A DNA stretch of 9,796 nt. Origin: Bacteroidia bacterium (GTDB lineage: Bacteria; Bacteroidota; Bacteroidia; Bacteroidales; UBA932). The DNA lies in contig BNTQ01000101.1 in NCBI GenBank assembly GCA_025996715.1, forward strand, positions 1-9,796, given 5' to 3'. Made by a program: the position numbers and the translations under genes. Positions 1 to 6,515 of the stretch are shown here, in pieces. The notes beneath the pieces were generated by a model. It was not told the DNA's origin, searched no databases, and saw only the letters and a list, made by a program, of their open reading frames with translations. Within the stretch, counting starts at the first letter, position 1; the number at the start of each line of letters is the position of its first letter.

Positions 1-102
1 CTTGTATTCGACCGCCGCCCCAACCGTACTTGGGATGAAAAGATATTTACCCGCAAAGAAACAACACCTGATGGTAAAGTGATTACTATTGTAGGATGTT
101 GA
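1..102 (+). CDS. C-terminal end of an AAA ATPase/PD-(D/E)XK family protein (partial, 5' end outside window)
   Basis: The first 33 codons, in frame from base 1 to a TGA at 100-102, encode a tail that differs at only three residues (N/D, K/T, V/A) from the last 33 residues of the complete ATPase ending at 3795. At the DNA level bases 1-107 match 3694-3800 at 103 of 107 positions. The fragment covers the segment just after the nuclease-like fold (LVFDRRPNRTWDEK onward), so no catalytic motif is visible. Whether the upstream part is a full-length gene or a remnant cannot be seen. It is either a recent tandem duplicate or a copy homogenised by gene conversion with its neighbour. Confidence 0.85.
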   Translation, partial: LVFDRRPNRTWDEKIFTRKETTPDGKVITIVGC

Positions 103-118
103 GGGAAGCGAAAGGTAC

Positions 119-140
119 AAAAAAGAGGCAAAAAAGAGGA
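119..140 (+). repeat. Two tandem copies of an 11-base A-rich unit
   Basis: AAAAAAGAGGC is followed directly by AAAAAAGAGGA. The repeat lies in the 80-base gap between the ATPase fragment and the next gene. It is probably a simple slippage product, and I see no promoter consensus here. Confidence 0.6.
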
Positions 141-182
141 ATTGCCATTGGATAAAAAGAAACGACCGTAAAATGTTTTAAT

Positions 183-1838
183 ATGAATTTGAGTTTATTA
201 TTTAATTTTAAGGGCGTTACGCAGACCGAATGGGATGCGGCTTGGAAGGAGTGTTACCACATATTGGAACAATTCCCTGTTCCTTTGGGAACTATTAGTG
301 ATGAAGAGAAATGGGGTTGCACAAGGCAGGTAATCAGCAGTAAAATTCTAAGCGATGAGGGGACAAAAGATGAATTATTGAAGTTTCGTCTGGATATGAT
401 TTCGTTGGAGTTTGGCGGCGTCTATAAGTTGTACAGAGACCTGAACCATTACGCTGAGTTTAAGTGCAACCACGACATTCTATGGGACAATACCGAGGAG
501 GCAAAAAACTACATAGGCGAAGAATTCAACATAGACCACGTGGTGGGCAGTCCATTGGATATATGGGGCAACGGCACAGGCGGAGCACCATTTACATTAG
601 CGGTGTTGGCCTTAGGTATTCTGTTAGAAAATCGCTTCCCCGATAACTGTTTTTTGTGGGGCGAATATTCAGACGAACAAGTAGAAAAAATGCGGATATG
701 GCTTTCTGCTCTTTTGCACGAAAACATGAATACTCCTATATGCAATGATTTGGAACGTTTGTTTGAGCGGCTTATCACGCTTTACGATGCACCGGATTTG
801 GTAGTACGCCGCTTTTGGGCATTAAGCGAATCAGGGCTTCGGGAAACTTTTCAATTCCTTTGTGAACACGGTTACGACGCAGCGTTGCAGGATGAAATCA
901 TCCGTCGGGTGAAAGGTTATTCCAGTGTTGCTCAGTGGGGCGTTACCGATTTATTGTATCCCTATTTGGAAGCCTCTCGGGACATTGAGCATTTGATAGA
1001 ATTGGTTCAAAAAGTACATGCTATCAATCACCAAAAGGATTTTTCGCTGGAAGTATTGTTGGAATCTCTTGTAAATAAGGGAATTACAGTTAATCCGTAT
1101 CAAAACGACAGCGAAACCGTCAAGGGGTGGAATAATCTGGATAAAACACTGACCACTCCTATGCAAGACTTGAATATGACGATATTACGCATGTCCGGAT
1201 TGCCATCGCGCATTGATTTTTACATCTCTGTTGATGAGTTGATTGAAATTTTCGGATGCACCGAACCGGCGAACGGCAAAAAATTTCAAAAAATCATAGA
1301 ACAAGGTACTGAAAAAACAAAAGAGAATTATCGAAAATTAACAGAAGTGACGGAACAACTTGCAGACAAAATGTCGCAAAATGCGCCTGACAAAAGCACC
1401 TCCTATTTTCAGACAAAAGCGGCGCTGATACGCAGGCAATATCTGCCATCTGCGGATTATATTCTCTGCGAGGTAGAAAATCAGTCGCAAGTTTTTCCCG
1501 CTTATAAAGAAAGGTCAATTATGCTTGCCAAAGTATTAGGGGACAACACCGTGAAGATATTTAAAAATGAACCTAAAAAATTCACATTTTTATCCCTTGA
1601 AGAGGCAAAAAAGAAGTTAACAGAGATTATTTCCAATAAATTCAAACTGCGCGATACAGCATGGCAGGCAATTGATGATGAAACAGATATGGATATATTG
1701 AAAATGTTGATTATTTATGCTGCACATCCACGAGAAGAATTAAAGTTTTGGGACTTTCGAAAGTTTGTATTTGAAACCCCCGAATTATGGGCAGATATGC
1801 GAAACTCTTTTCTTGAACATTTAGTCGTCGTTGCGTGA
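183..1838 (+). CDS. Uncharacterised 551-residue cytoplasmic protein
   Basis: I do not recognise this family. The frame is long and open, and the composition is that of a soluble, largely helical protein with no signal peptide or membrane segment. The most distinctive block is residues 119-146, with a GSPLDIWGNGTGGAPF stretch running into a hydrophobic helix (TLAVLALGILLE). Residues 160-330 look all-helical. Residues 370-400 are a charged helix (KTKENYRKLTEVTEQLADKM). The C-terminal 130 residues are Lys/Glu-rich and may form a separate domain. No catalytic motif, Walker box or nuclease signature stands out. The ATG at 183 has only an A-rich leader, with no Shine-Dalgarno and no TAnnTTTG promoter nearby. 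It sits between two copies of an AAA ATPase/PD-(D/E)XK gene, on the same strand. A role alongside those ATPases is possible, but adjacency is the only support. Confidence 0.8.
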   Translation: MNLSLLFNFKGVTQTEWDAAWKECYHILEQFPVPLGTISDEEKWGCTRQVISSKILSDEGTKDELLKFRLDMISLEFGGVYKLYRDLNHYAEFKCNHDILWDNTEEAKNYIGEEFNIDHVVGSPLDIWGNGTGGAPFTLAVLALGILLENRFPDNCFLWGEYSDEQVEKMRIWLSALLHENMNTPICNDLERLFERLITLYDAPDLVVRRFWALSESGLRETFQFLCEHGYDAALQDEIIRRVKGYSSVAQWGVTDLLYPYLEASRDIEHLIELVQKVHAINHQKDFSLEVLLESLVNKGITVNPYQNDSETVKGWNNLDKTLTTPMQDLNMTILRMSGLPSRIDFYISVDELIEIFGCTEPANGKKFQKIIEQGTEKTKENYRKLTEVTEQLADKMSQNAPDKSTSYFQTKAALIRRQYLPSADYILCEVENQSQVFPAYKERSIMLAKVLGDNTVKIFKNEPKKFTFLSLEEAKKKLTEIISNKFKLRDTAWQAIDDETDMDILKMLIIYAAHPREELKFWDFRKFVFETPELWADMRNSFLEHLVVVA

Positions 1839-1875
1839 CGCTTTAAGGGTATATCCTTCTGCGCGTGCATGGAAA

Positions 1876-2158
1876 AATATATTGGTTAATTCTTTTTTTT
1901 TGAGGTGCTATTTAGCCCGTAGGGCTTGCATACCAATAGAAGAAATACACATCAGCACACGGCGCGCGGCGCAAGAGCAACGCCTTGAAAAACGATTGCT
2001 GTCCGCGCGCTATAACGGCGGTTGCCAAATGTTTTTCTATTGATATGAATGTCCTACGGACAATTGCGCAAAACCTTGGTTGGTAGAGACGCGGCACGCC
2101 GCGTCTCTGCAACTTGAAAAAATATAGCACCTCAAAAAAAAGAATTAACCAATATATT
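1876..2158. mobile_element. MITE-like element, 283 bases, with ~36-base terminal inverted repeats
   Basis: The left end (1876-1911) begins AATATATTGGTTAATTC, then T9 and GAGGTGCTAT. The right end (2124-2158) is its reverse complement except for one T in the homopolymer run (T8), so 35 of 36 positions match. The interior is non-coding and full of palindromes: AGCCC-GTA-GGGCT at 1914-1926, GCGCGCGG (1962-1969) pairing with CCGCGCGC (2003-2010), GTCC-TAC-GGAC at 2051-2061, and a long GC hairpin at 2085-2108. The segments 1913-1944 and 2032-2063 also form a degenerate inner inverted repeat. No transposase and no convincing target-site duplication are visible. It fills most of the 388-base gap between the unknown gene and the ATPase. 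A structured intergenic RNA or a large bidirectional terminator is the alternative reading. Confidence 0.7.
2085..2108. repeat. Perfect GC-rich palindrome AGAGACGCGG/CCGCGTCTCT
   Basis: Two 11-base arms (AGAGACGCGGC at 2085-2095 and GCCGCGTCTCT at 2098-2108) are perfectly complementary, leaving a two-base gap. In practice this is a 10-base stem with a CACG loop. From memory, the GTAGAGACGCG...CGCGTCTCTAC type is a dispersed palindrome in many cyanobacterial and Bacteroidota genomes. Here it is nested inside the MITE-like element. No T-run follows it, so it is a poor intrinsic terminator. Confidence 0.75.
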
Positions 2159-2164
2159 CAGCAG

Positions 2165-2195
2165 TTTGCCATTTCAAAAAAAAGAATTAACTTTG
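2165..2195 (+). promoter_or_regulatory. Bacteroidota-type promoter of the AAA ATPase gene
   Basis: TTTG at 2165-2168, a 19-base spacer and TAACTTTG at 2188-2195 match the Bacteroidota primary-sigma consensus (TTTG at -33, TAnnTTTG at -7). Transcription would start near 2201, giving a leader of about 25 bases before the ATG at 2227. The spacer contains the A8 run of the repeated MITE-end core. Confidence 0.7.
2174..2191 (+). repeat. Solo copy of the 18-base MITE-end core
   Basis: TCAAAAAAAAGAATTAAC here is an exact direct repeat of 2132-2149, which lies in the right terminal repeat of the neighbouring element, 42 bases upstream. Its last bases (TAAC) form the first half of the -7 promoter element of the ATPase gene. 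Confidence 0.75.
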
Positions 2196-2226
2196 CCTTT
2201 TAGAATACACAAGGCACAAGTTAAAT

Positions 2227-3795
2227 ATGTCAAAATACTTTAACATAGCAGGACCCTGCAATCCGCAAGACCACTATATGCTCAATGCAGCAGACAGGCT
2301 CAAGGAGGTGATGCCGCTCATTGAGCAGAAGCAGTATTTTGTCATCCATGCTGCCCGCCAAAGCGGAAAAACTACCTTTTTGTGGGACTTGGAAAAGCGG
2401 CTAAACGACAGCGGCAGGTACTATGCGCTGTACTGCTCGCTGGAAGGATTGCAGGGTGTTACCGACCCCAAAGAGGGCATTCCGGCGATAGTGAATTGTA
2501 TAAAAACCGATTTGCAGCATACGCCCATTCCCGGCTGCGAAACATTTGCTGCCAATGCCGATTTTAGCGATTTTACCAATGTGCTGAGAAACGAATTGAC
2601 AAGATTGTGTATCTCATTAGACAAACCTCTCGTCATTTTATTTGATGAAGCCGATTGCCTGAGTGCCAATACGCTCATTTCGTTTTTGCGGCAGTTGCGC
2701 AATGGCTACAATTCCCGCATTCGCACGCCTTTTGTGCACACTGTGGCGTTGGTGGGAATGCGCAACATCCGCGATTTCAAGGCGCAGGTACGTCCCGATA
2801 GCGAAACGCTGGGCAGCGCCAGCCCGTTCAATATAGTAACCAAATCGTTAACGCTTACCAACTTTACACAAGAGGAAATAGTAACACTATATGCTCAGCA
2901 CACCAACGATACCGGACAAATTTTTGAACCGCAAGCCCTTGAGTTAGTCTATCGGCAAACGCAAGGGCAGCCGTGGTTGGTGAACGCCATTGCCCGCGAA
3001 GTGGTTGTTGAAACCTTGCAATCCGACTACACGCAGCCGGTTACGGCGCCAATGGTGAGCGAAGCCATTCAAACCATCATTCGCCGCCGCGATACTCATA
3101 TTGACAGCCTGTTGGAACGTCTCAAAGAAGAGCGAGTGCGTCGCATTATTGAGCCGGTGATTATCGGGGAACAGGCGAGCATCGAAATGCTTTCGGATGA
3201 TTACAGATATACGGAAGATTTAGGCTTGGTTCGCTATACTCCAAGTGTGGGTGTAGCGCCTGCCAACCCCATCTATGCCGAGGTAATAGTCCGCACGCTC
3301 AACTGGTCAAGTCAGAGCGAAATAGAGTCCACCCACCCGGAATATCACATGCCTCGCTACTTCAAGGATGGCAAAATAGATATGGCTTACTTATTGCGCG
3401 ACTTTCAAGATTTTTGGCGGGAGAACAGCGAAATATGGGAAGAGCGCTTTCAATACAAAGAAGCAGCGCCACACTTGATACTGATGGCATTTCTGCAACG
3501 TGTCATCAACGGAGGCGGGCATCTCATTCGTGAGATGGCGGCAGGTAAAAAGCGATTAGACCTTTGCATTGATTACAAAGCGAACAAGTATCCCTTAGAA
3601 TTGAAAGTATATCGCAAAGAGAGCACCTACGACGAAGGCATTATTCAACTTGCGCGGTATATGGATACGCTGGGCAGCACTGAGGGCTGGCTACTTGTAT
3701 TCGACCGCCGCCCCGACCGTACTTGGGATGAAAAGATATTTACCCGCACAGAAACAACGCCTGATGGTAAAGCGATTACTATTGTAGGATGTTGA
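2227..3795 (+). CDS. AAA ATPase with C-terminal PD-(D/E)XK nuclease-like domain
   Basis: This 522-residue cytoplasmic protein has a STAND/archaeal-ATPase-like organisation. The N-terminus (YFNIAGPCNPQDHYML) is characteristic of the family. The Walker A motif is ARQSGKTT at 43-50 with Lys48. The Walker B motif is LVILFDEAD at 135-143 with Asp140/Glu141. A VALVGMRN strand (173-180) probably carries a sensor. Residues 300-360 resemble the winged helix that follows such ATPase domains (DLGLVR...ANPIYAEVI). The C-terminal domain has RLDL (Asp445), LELK (Glu458, Lys460) and QLARY (Gln474, Tyr478), the D...ExK...QxxxY arrangement of restriction-like nucleases, so the active site looks intact. Substrate and role are unproven, and such genes are often multicopy and accessory. 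A related tail lies at the window start. It has its own promoter and converges on panC with a 21-base gap. Confidence 0.85.
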   Translation: MSKYFNIAGPCNPQDHYMLNAADRLKEVMPLIEQKQYFVIHAARQSGKTTFLWDLEKRLNDSGRYYALYCSLEGLQGVTDPKEGIPAIVNCIKTDLQHTPIPGCETFAANADFSDFTNVLRNELTRLCISLDKPLVILFDEADCLSANTLISFLRQLRNGYNSRIRTPFVHTVALVGMRNIRDFKAQVRPDSETLGSASPFNIVTKSLTLTNFTQEEIVTLYAQHTNDTGQIFEPQALELVYRQTQGQPWLVNAIAREVVVETLQSDYTQPVTAPMVSEAIQTIIRRRDTHIDSLLERLKEERVRRIIEPVIIGEQASIEMLSDDYRYTEDLGLVRYTPSVGVAPANPIYAEVIVRTLNWSSQSEIESTHPEYHMPRYFKDGKIDMAYLLRDFQDFWRENSEIWEERFQYKEAAPHLILMAFLQRVINGGGHLIREMAAGKKRLDLCIDYKANKYPLELKVYRKESTYDEGIIQLARYMDTLGSTEGWLLVFDRRPDRTWDEKIFTRTETTPDGKAITIVGC

Positions 3796-3816
3796 GGGAA
3801 TTGCCCTTTTATTCAT

Positions 3817-4653
3817 TCACTCTCCTTCCAACTGCACATTATCTATCAGGCGAATGTCGCCTGCGTGCACGGCAATGCAGCCCTGCTTTGAGCCTGCTTC
3901 TTCCCACGAGCAAACGGCTTGCAATGTGTCGGCGTTCACTACCTCAAAATACTCTATTTGTAGTAGCGGATGGGCATTGATTTTTTGCCTTACAAATTGT
4001 TGTAATTCGTTGATATTCAATGTTTTAGAAAGATTAACAGCCTCACTAAGAGTTTTAAAAATAAGAGGAGCAGCAGCACGTTGTTCGGGCACAAGGAGGG
4101 TGTTGCGTGAACTCATTGCCAGCCCATCGCTTTCGCGCACAATGGGGCAGGGCACTATCTCTACGGCGTAGTGCAGTTGCTGCATCAGTGCTTTTACGAT
4201 GGCTAATTGCTGAAAATCTTTTTGCCCAAAATAGGCGCGGGTAGGTTGTGCCATCTCCAACAAGCGGCTCACCACCTGCGCCACGCCATTGAAGTGCCCG
4301 GGGCGATGGCTGCCCTCCATCACCTTGTCCAGTTGCCCAAAATCAAACACCCGCGTGTCGGGCGTGGGATACACCTCCTCTACGCTGGGGACAAAAACGG
4401 CATCGCAGGGGGTGCTTTGCAGCAGTTGCACATCGGCATCCAAGGTGCGGGGATAACGCGCCAAATCGTTGCTGTCATTGAATTGCGTGGGGTTCACAAA
4501 AATGCTCACTAATGTGGCGTCGTTTTGGGTACAAGCACGCAGCACCAGCGACAAATGCCCCTTGTGCAACGCTCCCATAGTGGGCACAAAACCCACCTGC
4601 TTATGTTGTTGCCGCCATTGATGCAATTGCAGGGCGGTGTGTAGAATTTGCAT
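3817..4653 (-). CDS. panC: Pantothenate synthetase (pantoate-beta-alanine ligase)
   Basis: This enzyme condenses pantoate with beta-alanine, using ATP, to make pantothenate for coenzyme A synthesis in the cytoplasm. The family hallmarks are all present in 278 residues, a normal length. They are PTMGALHKGH (24-33, the nucleotidyl-transferase HxGH site), FVNPTQF (52-58, pantoate binding), EGSHRPGHFNGVAQVV (113-128), YFGQKDFQQ (141-149) and the KMSKS-like RESDGLAMSSRN (173-184). The ATG at 4653 opens directly into the expected first strand. It is the last gene of the minus-strand run, 11 bases after the aminopeptidase stop. The usual partner panD (aspartate decarboxylase) does not follow; the convergent ATPase gene lies there instead. 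Confidence 0.97.
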   Translation of the reverse strand: MQILHTALQLHQWRQQHKQVGFVPTMGALHKGHLSLVLRACTQNDATLVSIFVNPTQFNDSNDLARYPRTLDADVQLLQSTPCDAVFVPSVEEVYPTPDTRVFDFGQLDKVMEGSHRPGHFNGVAQVVSRLLEMAQPTRAYFGQKDFQQLAIVKALMQQLHYAVEIVPCPIVRESDGLAMSSRNTLLVPEQRAAAPLIFKTLSEAVNLSKTLNINELQQFVRQKINAHPLLQIEYFEVVNADTLQAVCSWEEAGSKQGCIAVHAGDIRLIDNVQLEGE

Positions 4654-4664
4654 AATTTTTACAT

Positions 4665-6449
4665 TTACACCGCTATTGCCCTACATTTTTGTTCCAAAAA
4701 TGCCCTTTCTTCTGCGGTAAGCAAATCGTTTATTTTTTTGTAAACTGTTGAATGATAATTATTTACATATTCTTTTTCTACGGCATCCAACAAATTTAGG
4801 TCTATGCTGTTGAGGTCGTAGGGGCAGAGGGTCAATGGCTCAAATTTGTAGAAGTTTCCAAACTCGCTGCTGCCGCTGTCCACCGTCAATACCAAGTTTT
4901 CGATGCGGATGCCGTATTGTCCGCTGCGGTATAGCCCCGGCTCGCAGGAGGTAATCATTCCCTTTTGCAGCAGGGCGGGATTTTCGTTGAGGCGAATGCT
5001 TTGCGGACCTTCGTGCACGCTCAAACAGTGCCCCACGCCGTGCCCTGTGCCGTGCATGTAGTGCAAATGCTGCTTGAGCATAGGTTGCCGCGCCAGCATA
5101 TCCAATTGCGCCCCGCGCGTACCCTCCGCAAAAACGGCTGTGGACAAGGCAATGTGCCCTTTGAGCACCAAGGTGTAGTCGCGCTTTTGTTGCGCAGTGG
5201 GCGTTCCCAAATGCAGCGTGCGCGTGATGTCGGTGGTGCCCAAGCGGTATTGCCCCCCGGTGTCGATGAGCACAAAATTGTCGCGCACAATGCGGGCGTT
5301 GCCGGCGGGCGTTGCCGAATAGTGAACAATGGCGCCGTGCTCGCCGTAGCCAACAATGGGCGCAAAACTTTCGTCCAAAAAGTGGGGCATCGCTGCCCTA
5401 AACTGCCGCAATTGTTGGGCTGCCGAAATCTCTGTAACCTGTTGTATATCAACATTTTGCTCTAACCAAAACCAAAATTTGACCCAAGCCGCACCATCGT
5501 AAATCATCGCTTGTTGCACGCCTGCAATTTCCACCTCATTTTTTTGCGCCTTCAATAGGTTAATGCAAGTGGTGGAGCCGCTTTCGGGGAGTATTTTTGC
5601 AGCATTTTGGGCAATTATTTGCACCGCACTATGGGAAGTAAATTGCGGATGCAACTGCACCGTTTTGCCTTTTGTATAATGGGGCAATTGCTGCTCAAAA
5701 TCGCTGTAACTGTCGATTGTAACTTGTTGTTTTTCGAGCAATTGCAACGTTTCTGCGCTGATTTTTTGGCGGTCAATGAATAGGACAAGGCTATTGCTGT
5801 CCCAATCGACAATCGTGTAAGCCAATGCCACAGGGGTATAAGCCACATCGCCGCCGCGCAAATTGAGCAACCAGGCCGTTTGGTCAAGAGCAGTTACCAC
5901 ATAAACGCTGTGCGCAGGCGGGTTGAGCAGGGATTTGACGGCTGCCAATTTTTGGGCAATGCTTTTGCCTGCAAATTGCACATCGAGCAAAAACGCAGGC
6001 GTGGTGGGCAGCGCAGGGCGGTCTGCCCAAATTGCGGCAAACACATCGCCTATATTTTTCAACTGCAAGGGCTGCACGTCCTGCTGCAATTTCTCGTAAT
6101 CCTTTGCACTGTAAAGGGATGCGTTAACGCCCACCGTGCCGTTGGCAACCGTTTTTTTAATAAAATCCACTTCGCTAATGCTATCGGTAAGCCCTTGTTT
6201 TTGCAAAACAAAATCTTGGCTGAGTTGCGCTTCGGCTTGCAAAAAATAGCGCGAATCGGTGAACAGTGCTGCGCCGGCGGTGGTAACCACCGCTGTGCCC
6301 GCGCTGCCGTCAAAGCCCGTGAGCCAGCCGCGGCACTTGAAATGCGCCGATACATATTCGCTAAAATGCGTGTCGTTGGACGGCACAATCACAGCCTGCA
6401 CTTGCAAGCGCAACATCTCTTGCCGCAACAATTGAAGAGGAGTAGCCAT
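4665..6449 (-). CDS. Xaa-Pro aminopeptidase, large three-domain type (M24B)
   Basis: This metallo-exopeptidase removes an N-terminal residue that precedes proline. At 594 residues it matches the long XPNPEP1-like form, with two creatinase-like N-terminal domains (about 1-300) ahead of the pita-bread catalytic domain, rather than the ~440-residue PepP form. All five dinuclear metal ligands are visible: Asp396 and Asp407 (DTGGQYRLGTTD), His470 (HGTGHGVGH), Glu503 (SCEPGLY) and Glu517 (GIRIEN). There is no signal peptide, so it should be cytoplasmic. The ATG at 6449 gives a natural MATPLQLLRQEML start. It lies 66 bases after uppP, a gap holding heptamer repeats, and 11 bases before panC, so it is probably co-transcribed with panC. 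Nothing links it functionally to its neighbours. Confidence 0.95.
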   Translation of the reverse strand: MATPLQLLRQEMLRLQVQAVIVPSNDTHFSEYVSAHFKCRGWLTGFDGSAGTAVVTTAGAALFTDSRYFLQAEAQLSQDFVLQKQGLTDSISEVDFIKKTVANGTVGVNASLYSAKDYEKLQQDVQPLQLKNIGDVFAAIWADRPALPTTPAFLLDVQFAGKSIAQKLAAVKSLLNPPAHSVYVVTALDQTAWLLNLRGGDVAYTPVALAYTIVDWDSNSLVLFIDRQKISAETLQLLEKQQVTIDSYSDFEQQLPHYTKGKTVQLHPQFTSHSAVQIIAQNAAKILPESGSTTCINLLKAQKNEVEIAGVQQAMIYDGAAWVKFWFWLEQNVDIQQVTEISAAQQLRQFRAAMPHFLDESFAPIVGYGEHGAIVHYSATPAGNARIVRDNFVLIDTGGQYRLGTTDITRTLHLGTPTAQQKRDYTLVLKGHIALSTAVFAEGTRGAQLDMLARQPMLKQHLHYMHGTGHGVGHCLSVHEGPQSIRLNENPALLQKGMITSCEPGLYRSGQYGIRIENLVLTVDSGSSEFGNFYKFEPLTLCPYDLNSIDLNLLDAVEKEYVNNYHSTVYKKINDLLTAEERAFLEQKCRAIAV

Positions 6450-6468
6450 ATTTAATAAGATATGATTT

Positions 6469-6510
6469 TGAAACCTGAAACTTGAAACCTGAAACTTGAA
6501 ACCTGAAACT
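6469..6510. repeat. Six tandem 7-base repeats (TGAAACC/TGAAACT alternating)
   Basis: The units TGAAACC and TGAAACT alternate three times, giving three perfect 14-base repeats, followed by a partial TGAAG. The array fills most of the gap between the uppP stop and the aminopeptidase start. It ends just outside both genes, so its copy number can vary without touching coding sequence. Confidence 0.9.
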
Positions 6511-6515
6511 TGAAG

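Noticed and set aside
1831..2043. 70-codon plus-strand ORF overlapping the left half of the MITE-like element
   Set aside because: It overlaps the end of the 551-residue gene, runs through the terminal repeat and hairpins, and its product is low in protein-like pattern. It is best explained as chance.
1912..2130. 72-codon minus-strand ORF inside the MITE-like element
   Set aside because: It is Arg/Phe-rich, spans several palindromes and the inner edge of the right terminal repeat, and has no motif. I treated the element as non-coding.
3796..3816. GGGAATTGCCCTTTT as an intrinsic terminator between the convergent ATPase and panC genes
   Set aside because: The stem is only three base pairs and the T-run is four bases, too weak to support a terminator call.
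4965..5465. 166-codon plus-strand ORF opposite the aminopeptidase gene
   Set aside because: It is antisense to the metal-binding motifs of a clearly real M24 peptidase, and its His/Arg/Gln-rich product is typical of a shadow frame.
5880..6455. 191-codon plus-strand ORF opposite the N-terminal domain of the aminopeptidase
   Set aside because: It is long, but antisense to a well-conserved coding region and has no recognisable domain or promoter.
6469..6510. Heptamer array as a CRISPR-like or operator array
   Set aside because: There are no unique spacers between units and no associated genes. It is a plain tandem repeat.
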